A stretch of 64,000 nucleotides of DNA from Congeria kusceri (Eukaryota; Mollusca; Bivalvia; Myida; Dreissenidae): positions 45,257,048 through 45,321,047 of the forward strand of contig CM051034.1 of assembly GCA_027627225.1 (NCBI GenBank), in the 5' to 3' direction. The translations under genes and the position numbers were made by a program. The notes under the pieces are model-generated. The model searched no databases and was not told where the DNA came from. It saw nothing but the letters and a program-made list of their open reading frames with translations. Position 1 is the first letter of the stretch, and every line of letters begins with the position of its first letter. This document shows, piece by piece, positions 12,479 to 24,311 of this stretch.

Positions 12479-13519
12479 GACAAAGTATACTATGGACTGA
12501 CCACCATTGCACGAATTTATTACCACCGCCAATATTTACCGATTTCGCAGTTAAGCAACAAATTGAGAGCTTACACGTTCGATAAAATGTAGGTCGGTAA
12601 TCGTTCGTAAACATACGCAGATATGCCTATATGGTACGATGCGAATGTTTTTTTTTATGAACGTTTTTGAATGTTTCTTAATCGCCTTCATTATTATTAA
12701 TGAAAATGCATTTTTTTATGTAAAGTTAAATTTTGGGCGTTTTCGTACATTTAAATGCGGTCATTCACTGCAGATCCGCTATATCGAGATTCTTGGGGTC
12801 CATACATATATGAAAATATACATGTATACAATATGGCCCATTTTCATGACTTCAAAACATAAACGTAATTAACTTGCCTTTGTTATTGTTGCTAACATCC
12901 TTAGTGTGTTATATCTAATATTATTCCTTATAATTAATTTCTAATCGCGCGTAATCAATTCGGAATCCGAAACGCGTTTCCGAACATTACTGTTCACGTG
13001 ATGTAAACGCAAATTCTATTTTACCATTACACTGCACGTGTATTCCATGTTAATCCTTTGTTCTGCTAAAAAGCGCGCGAAAATTATGCCGACGCGTCTT
13101 CCGCATGGAAAGCATGGTTGCATTGATTGCCATAAAACACTTTGTAGCGCAGAGTACATTGAGATCTTTACTTTGTATAAACATTTCGTAAGCAAAATCG
13201 TATTTCTATAACACAGTTGCGCAAAGGCATGATTTTGAACACTCGTAATACAATGAGTAAAAGGAACATGAAGATGTTAATTTTCACAAATTGATATTTA
13301 GAGTAAAGAATAAGCGCCCGCGATGTGGAGCCGAAAATGGTACTTCAATCGGCATTTATTAACAAAAAGGTGTCAGAACTAACGTGATATATTGTATCTA
13401 TTGTCTTGCCGAAATCTGATACCACTGTTGTCAATTAAGAGCCTAATCCGGTACTAATATACGTGTTTATTGCAACAAACAAGCTGTCACAATAGGACCC
13501 TTCATAGGTATTCTGTATG
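12479..13519. other. Non-coding stretch
   Basis: No gene recognised. A few CpG-rich words near 12,960-13,110 may be remnants of an old repeat. Confidence 0.4.
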
Positions 13520-13692
13520 ATTTTTCGTTTTATTGCATAATTGACACATAGTTTGTGTAAAAACCAATTCTCGTTTTTCTTTTTTGCATTTTTTCCAAAA
13601 TCGTTCTTGCGCGAAGTTACGACCGCGCGAATATGTCCGCGATCGCAAGTGCGCGAATGTGTATCCCGCGAATTTAAGTAATTCCACAGTAT
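13520..13692 (-). repeat. CpG-rich dispersed repeat (GCGCGAAT / CGCGGG words)
   Basis: On the minus strand it starts with CTGTGGAATTACTTAAATTC and continues with repeated CGCGGGATAC, TTCGCGCACTTGCG, TCGCGGACATATTCGCGCGG and TTCGCGCAAGAACG. The CpG density contrasts sharply with the AT-rich surroundings. I recall similar sequences as dispersed repeats in invertebrate genomes, but the family is not identified. Confidence 0.35.
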
Positions 13693-14020
13693 GAGCTTTC
13701 TAGATCAGCTGTTTGCCCGACTTGGCCGTCATCAACATTTTACCTACTCTCTGATTAGGTTTGGCTTATTGTCAATAGAGTCTTGATTAAGTATTCACCG
13801 GGCCGGCAATGAATACTCGTCAATGGTGGTCATTTAAATTGTGCTCACGCTGATTATGAATATTATATTTTATCAATCACTTTTCAAGATGCAGAAATGA
13901 TACTACATATTATAAAATAATGACTTTCCTATACATTTTGCAATTTTATTGTTATATCACTGCAACGCAATGAAAACACTGAGAAACTTACTTTGCCTGT
14001 GATCAGTCTTAACGAATAAC

Positions 14021-15362
14021 CAGTGGACCATGGACCGAATCCACCAAATTTTTACTTGGTACAGCAAAACTTATAAATTAACTAGACCGATGGTCCATCA
14101 ATATAAGTTCCTTTGGTCAATGGAAAATCATTGTTAAAAAGAAAAACAAATCTTTTGATGCCCACGAAAGGAACTTCGGGGGCATATAGTAAGCGAAGAT
14201 TCTGTCTGTCTGTCGGTCAGTCAGTCCGTCAAGCTTCCTCTGCGGAGAATAACTCAATTAGAATTGAAGGGATTCAAATAAAACATCATCTAATGATAGA
14301 GGACAATGAGAGGAAGTGCAGAGCATAAGGACCATAACTCTTTCTTTAATATTTACAGGGTTATTGTACTTTGTATAATTTTCTTGTGCGAAGCATATCT
14401 CCATTTGTATTGAAGGGATTCAAATAAAACTGCATATAATGATAGAGGGCAATGAGAGAAAGTGCAGAGCTCGAAGACCACAATTAATTCACAAAATATT
14501 TACGGAGTTATTGCCCTTTTTTTTATTTCCTTACGTGAAATATTAATTTTCTTGTTCATTTCAAAACTCCATTAGTATTGAAGGGATTCAAATGAAACTT
14601 CATATAATGATAGAGGACAATAAGACGAAGTGCAGAGCAGAAGGACTATAACTCTTCAATATTTACGGAGTTATTGTCCTTCATTTAATTTTCTTTTGCG
14701 GAGCATACATTAATTAGTATTGAAGGGCTTCAAATGAAACTTCATATATTGATAGATGACAATGAGAAGAACTGCAGAGAACAAGGACCATAACCCTTTC
14801 TTCAATATTCATGGAGTTAATACCCTTTGTTTATTTTTTGTGCAGAGCATACCTCCATTAGCATTGAAAGAAATTTAAATAAAACCACATATATTGATAG
14901 AGGACGTTGAGAGGAAGAGCAGAGACTGTCTTTCTGTCCCTCAGTCCGTGAAGGACTATAACTAATTCTTCAATATTTACGGAGTTAATTCTCTTTGCTT
15001 TTCTGTGCAGATAATTACTACCTTAGTGTTGAAGGAAATTAGAATAACACATAATTATACAGGAGGTTGAGAGGAAGTACAGAGTACAAGGACTATAACT
15101 CCTTTTGTAGGAAGCGTCATTTTTGCCAACATGTAACTGACATTGTGTTGCCCTTCTCTGAAAAGCAAAAGCTTTAGGGGAATACGTCACATCCCTCGAC
15201 AAGTCTAGTTCACCTATTGACAGTCGAAAAGCCATGATTGTTTTTAATAATTTCTATAACAGATTGAATACAAAAGAGTGAAAACAAATCTACAAACTAT
15301 GGTCCACTTCATTATATCCCGGTCCAGTCTTTGTAGATGGTTTAGTGAACCGACAGCCCACT
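14021..15362 (+). mobile_element. Inverted-repeat element D, interrupted copy
   Basis: The left part (14,021 to about 14,150) carries CAGTGGACCATGGACC, ATCCACCAAAT, ACCGATGGTCCATCAA and CTTTGGTCAATGG. The right part (about 15,238-15,362) carries ATTGTTTTTAATAATTTCT, AACAGATTGAATA, AACTATGGTCCAC and CCCGGTCCAGTCT. Both parts are found joined and inverted at 16,376-16,656, so this copy has been split by the family C element between them. The ends read CAGTGGACC and AGCCCACTT, degenerate terminal inverted repeats. There is no coding capacity. Confidence 0.65.
14155..15238 (+). mobile_element. Array-bearing element, family C, copy 2 (nested in element D)
   Basis: The head is a hairpin, ATGCCCACGAA ... 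TTCGGGGGCAT (14,158-14,185), followed by GGGGGCATATAGTAAG and a CTGTCTGTCGGTCAGTCAG tract. About six units of the copy 1 type follow (unit starts near 14,250, 14,402, 14,570, 14,716, 14,857 and 15,014). The tail is GTAACTGACATTGTGTTGCC (15,130-15,149). Because element D is known uninterrupted nearby, the outer limits of this insertion can be placed within about 20-30 bp on each side. Confidence 0.65.
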
Positions 15363-15749
15363 TATTTCAAATTTTTTCGTGAAGACTGTCTGATAATGGA
15401 AGGCGCTGCCTAAAAACCAGTAGGTGTTTAAATATTACCTACATGACTTAATTTCAAAGCAATTACCCGTTATATGTATATCTTGTTACACAGATATCAA
15501 ACACGGGGCTATAAACTAACTCGATTCGATTGATGAGGTCTCGATTCCAAAACATGAGATTGACAAGCGACTGGAAGGTGTAGTTCCATCCACAACCATC
15601 TCGCAAGTGCAGTTGTAATACATTTGACAATAAATACACACATTTACCAAGAAAATATGTGTGTGTGGCTGTGTTTGAAATGTGTCAACATTGTGAGCCT
15701 TCTTACACTTAGAAATTTTACATTCAAGCGGGTGGTGTGGCAGCGTCAA

Positions 15750-16162
15750 CTATTGATTTCCACTCTTCAACTCGAGAATGAATCTTCATACCTAGATACC
15801 CTACGGTAATACTTTACTTTGAAATTCATTTGGGGTGAGGTGGGTTTTGTCAAGGTCAAGGTTACTAAAAATAGAAAAAAGTTTCAAAAATTGAAATATT
15901 TGTAATAATGAAATAATAATAACTTAATTTATTATATAGATACCGTATAGCAAGACATCACATGATATAGCATGGGGGTGAGTGGGGTCAATATCACTAT
16001 TTTGAAAATTAGTAAAAAAAACAATCCACTCAGTAACTCGAGAATGAAATTAACGTTTTTAAATGGCTCCTACTATCAATACAGTTTTGTTCTGAATACA
16101 ATGCCAGTAACTCTGACAAGCACGCGAAAAGTCGAGTGTGCTGTCCTCCGACAGCTCTTGTT
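15750..16162 (-). repeat. Truncated element ending in the family B terminus
   Basis: Two diverged units carry AACTCGAGAATGAA (15,768 and 16,036) and GGGTGAGxxGGGTxxxTC (15,834 and 15,965). They are followed at 16,128-16,162 by AGTCGAGTGTGCTGTCC and GACAGCTCTTGTT. The last words are the reverse complement of the family B head at 31,834. This suggests a truncated element that uses the family B terminus with different internal repeat units. Confidence 0.45.
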
Positions 16163-16375
16163 AAAATAAAAGAGTACTGGGTGATTTATTTGAATATTTG
16201 AAATTATGGTATCCCATTAATGTTAGTTTTGTACCAAGCCATAAACATTAATTGATTGTTGGAAATAACTACATGGAGTCAAACTATAACACACACATTC
16301 CATCAATATGGCTACCATTTTACAACTTGGCATTAATGATTCGATCAAAACAGTCTTCAAAATAAATTTTCAAAT

Positions 16376-16656
16376 CAGTGGACTGTACTTCCACCAAGCC
16401 AGCTAAATAGACTGGACCGGACTACAATTTAGTGGAACCATAGTTATAGTTTTCTTCACTCTCTTGTTTATTTAATCTGTTATGTATAAATTATTAAAAA
16501 CAATATTGAATAATAATTTTATGGAAATACTATAAGGATATACCAATGACCAAGGGACCGTTAAACAACCCGTTACTTGATGGACTACCGGTTCAGTTAA
16601 TTACAAACTATACTGGGCTGAGCAAACATTTGGTGGACTTGGTCCACAGTCCACTG
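16376..16656 (-). mobile_element. Inverted-repeat element D, uninterrupted copy
   Basis: A 281-bp element with imperfect terminal inverted repeats (CAGTGGACTGTACTTCCACC at the left; the right end reads GGTCCACAGTCCACTG on plus). It has no ORF, which fits a MITE-like element. It is the reverse complement of the two separated parts of the copy at 14,021-15,362. No convincing target-site duplication was seen. Confidence 0.6.
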
Positions 16657-17014
16657 CTTAATCATGAAGATTATTAAAATACTACAGGTCTCGTGTCATA
16701 ATTGGCTGTTAACGAGTATTAAGTATACGAATTGAGTTTTGTCACTCGTTAAATATTTAATGAATTGAGTAAGTGGTGTTACAGAATTGGATATTTACGC
16801 AAATAAGCGCCTTATCTGTTACTATGACGTCCTTATTTAAACGTATTTAATATTCAATCACAATAGGTCATCAACTATGATGGTGCAAGGTACATTTCAC
16901 AAAAGGATAGTTCTGTGCGTTTTTCAAAGGTATTACATGAATAGTAATCCTTCAATTCTGTAAACTTTCTGAACACCAGCTGAAATACTTTTGGTCAAGT
17001 AATGCTTTATAACT

Positions 17015-17351
17015 TCTACTGCTCTGGTTTGCATCTAGCCATTGAGTTATTAAATGGTAATTCAATTGAATAATATTCTCTTTTATTTCTGTTTAATTTG
17101 AATTGCGATGCTATGAGGTTAATTTTTATTTACACTTACATGTTTTGTGAATAATTCTGGGCCAAGTGTGAGATTCGTGCGCACATAAACCGGTGACCCC
17201 AGTTTTATTCATGTATGCTTTGTGTTTGTTACGTGTTTTTGTGATGTCCTGTGTATTGTTTTTGGCAATTGGTCACTATCCATAAATAAAATACCTCGGG
17301 CAGCTAATGCGTTCTCTCAAGCTGTCGCAGCTGGAGTTTCGCTTTGTTTAT
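17015..17351 (+). repeat. Direct repeat R, copy 1
   Basis: Shares TGCTCTGGTTTGCATCTAGC, ATTAAATGGTAATTCAATTG, TTGAATTGCGATGCTATGAG, AATAATTCTGGGCCAAGTG, GTGATGTCCTGTGTATTG and GAGTTTCGCTTTGT with 24,312-24,695, in the same order and orientation. This copy lacks about 45 bp present in the other between AACCGG and GGTGACCCCAG. Confidence 0.8.
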
Positions 17352-17944
17352 AATATAAATATTATGTGACGTTCTCAGCGATTTTGAGTACTGTTGCGCA
17401 AATGACGTTACCGAGATAAACGTCATTTTAAAACGTCACTTAGTCTTCGGTATATAGCACAATTTAATACAGCTTATACTTAGTGATTGTTATTGTTTTT
17501 ATTTATTTATTTTGTAATTACAAGACCACAAATGCATTTACGTTGATTATTATGCTCGGAGTATTATCCATTCTATTTACATACTGTAATTTAACCTTTG
17601 AAATCTACAATCGACCTCTAATTATTGTGCGGTTGTTGTTGTTTTTTTCAAAATGGCGCAGTTGACGTTTCAGAAAGCATTTATCAAAATTCTTCGCACA
17701 TTGCTAATTAATCGTTTTATATGCGGCTGATTTATGGTAGCAGATACCACACGAAAGTAAGCGTTGAATTCATAGTAGTTGTCATGACATTATTCTTAAA
17801 TTTTTGAGAAATTATAGCATATTAATTAACCCGGAAGTTAAATTCTGACATTTTTAGGTCATTTTTGTTTACAAATCCATAGCAACATCAGTATTATGGC
17901 GGTATAAAGTGTTTGTTTACTGTAGTGTCACCACTCGCGATTAA

Positions 17945-18170
17945 GGGCCAGCCAGTTTTTGACTTATGATACACCTTTGCTGATGAACATCTTTACTCCC
18001 GATTCCTATCCTAATGCCGGGCGCTTGGCAGGAAGGCAATCGGCACCCATTAATTTAACTAGCTGCTGGGTAGGCAACCGGCCATATCAGAACTCGTACT
18101 GTGTAGGACTCGAACCTTAGACCTCCCGCTCCGCAGGCGAACGCCCTAACCACTAGGCCACGGAGACGGT
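17945..18170 (-). mobile_element. tRNA-derived SINE
   Basis: On the minus strand, starting near 18,168, an A-box region GTGGCCTAGTGGTTAGGGCG is followed 40 nt later by a B box, GGTTCGAGTCCTACAC. The intervening GTTCGCCTGCGGAGCGGGAG fits an anticodon arm. The tRNA-like head leads into an unrelated body of about 140 bp (CGCCCGGCATTAGGATAGG, GATGTTCATCAGC). No tRNA acceptor pairing closes the head, so this is a SINE rather than a tRNA gene. It lies just upstream of the decayed gene that starts at 18,194. Confidence 0.75.
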
Positions 18171-18193
18171 ATATTTCGAAATGTAAAAAAAAA

Positions 18194-20702
18194 ATGTCTC
18201 GACAAAGTCAAAGATCTATTATTCCTTATAAATATAGTCAAGACAGTAATTTTTTAGAGGAAATTCATGAAGTTGTGTCTCTTTACTTCAATGATTGTCA
18301 ACATGTTTTAGAATCTTAGTTTTCAGTCAAATCCCTACATGAATATACGGATGAGAGTGAACAATCCAATGAAAATAGTGACATAGGCGATGAGTCAGAT
18401 TTTTCTGATAATGATGATGTGTCTTACGCCATTCTTGAAAATTTAAACACATCTTTGAAATAAGAGATTCATGCTTAACTTTAAGTAGTGACCATTTAGA
18501 TTTGGTGGTAAAGTCAGCCATTCTGTGTCACAGAAACACTGGCAGGTTTACTTCATCAGCCCACCATGTAACAAAAGAGCGGCAACGACCTAGCCAGCAG
18601 TTCTTTGTTAAAGGAATACAAGATTGTAAAGCTACGTTTTGTTGCGCCTATGCAATAAGTATTAGCAAATTGCAGGCAATTACAACTTTATTAGATAGTG
18701 AAGGACTTGTTCCAAGAATTCATGGAAACAAAAACAGATTGCCACATAACACAATACCATTTAATGAAAAAGTGTGTGCTGTTAAGTTCATCAAGCAATA
18801 TGCCAGTGACAATGCGCTTCCATTACCTGGCAGAATGCCACATGTGAGAAAATTGAAAATCTTATTGCTGCCATCAGACAAGACAAAACTGGAAATTTTT
18901 AATGAATTAATGAATTATCAAAGGAATCAGATGTTGGATCATTTACTGGTAGTTCAGTTTATTTTGTAAATTGTGGTGTGAATTTTGTTCCCATATCAGA
19001 ATTGGTAAACCAAAGACTGACGTGTGTAATAAATGTCAGAATTTCACTACCTCACTATCTGAAAGTGGATCTCTGGATGAGAATGAGAAAGCCAAAATCC
19101 TTCATGATTATGAAAAGCATGTTCTTTCTGCAAAAACTCAAAGAGAGTCATACAGAGCATAGTGTGAGGATGCAAAACTTACTTGCTCCACACATATAGT
19201 GATTGAAGGTTTGTTCGTGTTGACATATTGCATGAGGTTTTTTTTAAGTTCAAACTTATTTATTTTATCTTGACTGAAGCCAGTACTTGATGTCCTTAGC
19301 AAAAATTAAAACATTCTCTTATTAATTATTGAACTTACAACCTCCCAATCGCAAAGAGTTGACAGTATTCATTACACCACATTGACCCTTAATTTGTGTC
19401 ATCAACGTTAAATTAAAGATTGTTTCCGTTTCATATTTATGATATAAAATTTATGACAATTGTGCTGATGACAGTGATTGTTATACTGATGTATAATAAC
19501 TCAATTATATTTATCCACTCATGTTTATCAAATGCATTTCAGGATCACAGCGATGTTCCGTGATTGGTGGGCCTGTCCATTACAGTTTTGACTTTGCCCA
19601 GCAGGTCCACATACCTCATCATTATCTGAAGGTAAACACATACTATTATGAAGTTAAAATATTTCTTGCTGTTGTAACCAGCACAGTTTGTAGCTTATAA
19701 ATGTAAAAGTTATGTAACCTTGTTTAAATGTTCCTTAAAGTATACACATATAAACGTTATTTTCTCCAGAAGTTAAATTTTGAAAGGACTATTTTGAAGA
19801 TATTTTAAAAGGAATGAATAATTGAGCAAGCATTGGATAAATTAAGGGTTAAAAACTATGTATTTCAGGTTGGCCCCATATTCTTCAGAACGCCTAGAAA
19901 GATAGAGGTGTTTGGTGTGTGTTGTGAAGGAACAGGTAATGTATTTTAAGTAAAAACATGAAGTAAAATAAAGTCTAGTTTTTCAGGTGGCTATTGATTG
20001 AATGAACCAAATAAATGTGAGAAGGTGATATATGTGCACAAGTTATGTACATTATTCTTATTTTCTTTTCTTCATTACATTGCTGATGAAGGCCAGTCTC
20101 CAGGTAAAGGTGCCAACACTGTTGTCAGCTACCTGCACCATTATTTCCAGTCCTATGGAGCAGGTGAGGCTCATGCTCATCTTCATGCTGACAACTGCAG
20201 TGGCCATAACAAGAACACAGTCGTTCTGTGGATTTATTGTGGAGAAAAGCGAAAGGTATGTATTAAAAAATTTATATTTGGTAATTCCTAATACAATTTA
20301 TTTTACTACCCTACTGGATAAGTTGGCCATTGTCTATATTAAAAAGATCAATTAACATTTACAGGTAAATTTTTGAATACCAATAAATGGCGATTTTTAT
20401 CCATAACATTTAACAGATAACTGATATTCAGTACCATCTGATTCTTTAATCAAATGAAGTTAATACGCATTGATCCTTATGTGCATGCTTATTTGTATTG
20501 GTAGATTTTGTAAAGCAATATGTTGTTTTTAAAACTGCACATAAATTATTTTAATGTGATCAGTTTCGTACAATTTCTTTTAGGTTTGCATACCGAAATT
20601 GAGTACAGCATGATGATAGCTGGGCACACCAAATTCGCTCCAAACCAGCACTTTGGCATATGGAAAAACAAGTGAAGAACTATGGATGTAGAGACTCTTC
20701 AG
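18194..20702 (+). pseudogene. Decayed multi-exon transposase-like gene (probable DUF7869 family)
   Basis: A metazoan family of transposase-like proteins is recognisable across several exons. Exon 1 starts at ATG 18,194 (MSRQSQRSIIPYKYSQ, then an acidic stretch) but has TAG at 18,317. It continues with GIQDCKATFCCAYAI, LPLPGRMPHVRKLKILLLPS and IGKPKTDVCNKCQNF; the last is in the +1 frame, so a frameshift lies near 18,960, and a TAG follows at about 19,159. Further exons have AG/GT borders: 19,543-19,631 (GGPVHYSFDFAQQVHIPHHY), 19,869-19,935 (VGPIFFRTPRKIEVFGVCCE), about 20,079-20,255 (DEGQSPGKGANTVVSYLHHY, HLHADNCSGHNKN) and 20,584-20,702 (MMIAGHTKFAPNQHFGIW, then a stop). The HADNC and GHTKF blocks are the family hallmarks. 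The exons keep their order and introns, so the source was a spliced gene, but several lesions make this copy non-functional. The DUF number is from memory. Confidence 0.65.
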
Positions 20703-21099
20703 GTACATGTTATTCTGTAACTATCAAATAATTAAGGACCGTTTTAACGTGACACATTACATTTATACATTTTGTAAAAATTATTTATTGTACAAAGACA
20801 TATTCATAAATTTATTAAACAACAGTAGTTTGCTTGTTTTCTTAAATGTTTCATAATTAATAGAGTAATAATTCTTGTATATTGTTCTTTTGTACAGGTA
20901 AATTCATTTCTATAAGCTATTATCATCTAAAAATCATTTTGTTTTAAGTTTTGGTGCATTAAATTACAGGATGTATCATATTACCCGTTTTCCCAGCCAC
21001 TGTCACTCTTATTAAAATATTATATTTAAATACTGCAACAGTTTGATTTAAAAGTAACGTCTCATGAAATTCCATGAATATTGTGTATGTTTTAAGATG

Positions 21100-23240
21100 A
21101 AACGCGCCCTGCTGCTGGTCAGACAGGTCGGTCGTTAAAAACTCGTTTAGGAAAACATTTTTATAAAATTAAAAATAATAATAAATTTAATAATTTCACT
21201 TATCAACATTATTACAAAACTGCCCATGATATAACACATATTTCAATTCAACCTGTTGAACAGCTAATGTTCGATAATGTAACGTCTAGTCATTACCAAG
21301 TTAAATCTAGATGTATGTCAGAATTTGAAAGGATTAAATGTTTGCAAACAGCTTATCCTCTAGGATTAAATGATAATATGTTGATGTTGGATATATCTCT
21401 AAAGACAGTTCTATCAATGCCTTCTCTTTTTGTAATAAACGTGTGAAAAACAAGCGTTCACATGGTAAAAGGAAAAATGGAAACATGTGACGTAAATTTA
21501 GACGCATACTATCTTTAAATGACTGTTACATTTCATTTAAAAATGCTGGAAAACATAAACTTGTATGTACTTTCTGTTCCCTTTCTGTTTCTTCTTTAAG
21601 ACTTATCTGATAATGAATGTAAAAGTATTTTAATTCAATCTGACCAATTGTATGAATGTGCTTATATTATTCAATCCTACACGGACTATTATCTTAAACC
21701 GTTGATCGAGAGTCTACAGAACAAAAAGAGAAATCGTATTAAAATTATTTTTTGTAATAAAGGTATCGATTTCATTGACCTTCCTAAAATGTTCAATGAT
21801 AAGAATGTACATAAGTTTATACCTCCTTATTTCCGTAATACTAAAACGCCACTTATTTGTTACAAATACAGTAAACCAGTTGGGAGTATTGTTTCTTATT
21901 ATCATTATATTACTTCCGACAGAAATGTATTGGAAAACTGCCTTACATCATGAGAATGTGATCATTCTAAATATATTTACAACCCTGTTGGTCATGTAAT
22001 TACAGGTGATCTTAATTTTCTTAAAAATAAAAACCTTCGATATTTGCTTCGCAGAGGCCTTAAATTTCGACTTCCAATTTCACTTAATTTTGACAATTGC
22101 ATTAAAAAAATTGAAGTATCATTAGACGAATACTGTAAGAAGTGGTGCAGAAAGGAACATGCAGATGTATCTGCGCTTTACGAATGGAAGAATAAAGTAT
22201 TGCTTATGGCCGTTATTAAAATGTGCTTTTATAATAATAATCATATTGCTTTACCACATACATCTAAATTCAATAAAAATACACTTTGTAAATTGCTCCA
22301 AGATCTTCAATCTAAATTCGTATTGGTTCCTGCGGATAAAGCGGCGAACAACATAGTTATAATATGACGAATGGACTTCTGGTCTGAGTGCTATTAGGAA
22401 TCACATTACTAAATACTGCAATAAAGTTTATGAGAATACAAACATTAACTTATTTTGGTCAATAAAAAATTCGTCTGAAGTTATTAGTAAAATTGAAAGC
22501 AAAGATTACAAAGCGTTCTTTGTGAGTACATATGGTTTTTCTACATTGTATACAACCCTACCTCACAGTCTTATTAAAAATAAACTTGTTTCGCTTATCG
22601 CAAAAACATTTGCAAGAGAAAAATGCTTCATACCTTGCTTTATATACTAATACAGCATTCGTTACTAATCAGATTTTTTATGAATATATTATTTGGACTT
22701 GCTTAGATTTCTGTTCAGCCCTTAGCTTTCTTCTTGATAACTTACTTGTTGAATTCAATGGGAAAATATGTTAACAAATTATTGGTATGCCAATGAGTAC
22801 TAACTGTGCACCGCTTATAGCTGATCTATTTCTATATTGCTATGGTATATGCATTTCGCAATTAGTTCGATGTGCAAGAGCATGCTCATGAGTTAAAGAT
22901 TTCAACGACCGTAACCTTACACTGACAAAGAAATTATTAAAACAAGTTTTTTTATATCATGATTTACGCTAAATTCTATAGAAAATATAATGCCTTAGTT
23001 TCTTAGTACGATGTTTCTTTGAAATGGTTCTTATCTAACGGAATATCCCACCCATCATTTTACAGTGATGGTTTGAAACGAGTTCGCAAATGTAAATATG
23101 TTAAAATGAATGCTCAACGTATACTTAATAATTTAGTACACTCGTTCTTATCAAAAGGATATAATGCACTTATACAAAAAAACACATGCTTAGTAGTTGT
23201 CGATACTGAATTTCTTTCATCGTTACAAAGTTGATCGTTT
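21100..23240 (+). pseudogene. Penelope-like element remnant, GIY-YIG ahead of RT
   Basis: A GIY-YIG nuclease-like segment is open at 21,107-21,446 (GQTGRSLKTRLGKHFYKI, FERIKCLQTAYPLGLNDN). After a frameshift near 21,410 come KRSHGKRKNGN, FRRILSLNDCYISF and, at 21,648-21,953, YECAYIIQSYTDYYLKPLIE and NKGIDFIDLPKMF. At 22,044-22,367 are KWCRKEHADVSALYEWKN and FVLVPADKAANN. RT motifs follow: GFSTLYTTLPHSLIKNKL (about 22,530-22,583) and GMPMSTNCAPLIADLFLYCY (22,784-22,843). The text then jumps at about 22,843 to GICISQLVRCARACS, so the catalytic YxDD block is deleted. The C-terminal part ends near 23,234 (ISHPSFYSDGLKRVRKC). No GIY-YIG follows the RT. Penelope-like elements normally have RT then GIY-YIG; an N-terminal GIY-YIG is known for the Naiad/Chlamys-type clades. 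Stops and frameshifts mark it as dead. Confidence 0.75.
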
Positions 23241-24311
23241 TAAATGGTGGATAAGTAGCTTTAACTTCTTTGCGTTTTAAAATTATGACGTCATCGTGTG
23301 CATTGCGCGTTTCTGGATTACGTCATCATTTAAATATTTTTACTGTCTCAGTGACGTAGCGTAAGATTATCTTGGATATATTGTATCCTTTTATTTAATA
23401 GTTTACAGCATTTCCGATTTATACACTAGTTTTAACACCCACGTTCATTCAGTTAAATTATTTTTTTCAATTTAAGTTAGCAGGAAGATGGAGAATAATG
23501 TATTAAGTTTTATTCAGTTTAAAATAAACATATAGCATCTAATTTGGTAAGTTCGTGGCATCCGGTAAGTTCGTGGATGAAATTATATCGTAATTTTCTC
23601 TTCAATGACGTAACGTAGCGTGTCCGAATTTTTTGCATGTGTGAGCCGAAGAACAGCTTGACTTACTTGAGCACACAATTGCGTAAAAACATCGACATAT
23701 AAATATACCATGTTAGTAAAATGTATTATTGCAGTTATTTGTGTTTTAAAATTATTAATTGTTAAGAAAATTCAACCCCTCGTGTTGTTAATAAACATTT
23801 TATAAATCAAAGGAAATAAATAAGGACATTAAAAACTTAACGTATTTATATCAAAAAGCAAAAATCAGTGGAAGGGCCTCCGCGTATGACGTCGTAAAAA
23901 GTTGCCCAAGAACTTACAGGAAGTTGAAAAAAATCAAGTTTGTTCTTGGGTCATGTTTATTTTTAATGAATATTACAGATTTCCAAATAAAGATTGGCAA
24001 TTTTGATATATAAAATCGTAAGTTTACATTCATATCGATTTAATGTGATGTGTTTTTATTGAAACAAGTGGGGTTTTATGCGCATGCGCAACGTCGAATG
24101 CTTAACATCCACGAACTTGCAGGTGTAAAGGCTACAACAAAACTATGTACTCTGGCTTTTTACACCCAACATTACGGCTTCTTTCTGAAATTGCATGACG
24201 ATGATCTGAAAATTGAACTATATGATGAAATGTCTGTAAAACTTTTTATAAAAAGACGAGATGTAGTAGATACTTGTTTTATGTTTCATTTCATCGTGCC
24301 TCAGAAAGTTG
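23241..24311. other. Non-coding stretch (probable element 3' UTR and unique DNA)
   Basis: No gene recognised. A short duplication GGTAAGTTCGTGG occurs twice at about 23,545-23,576, and several GTGACGTAGCG/TGACGTAACGTAGCG words occur between 23,350 and 23,620. Confidence 0.4.

Noticed and set aside
18095..18170. Functional tRNA gene
   Set aside because: A and B boxes are good, but there is no acceptor-stem pairing and the sequence runs into a SINE body.
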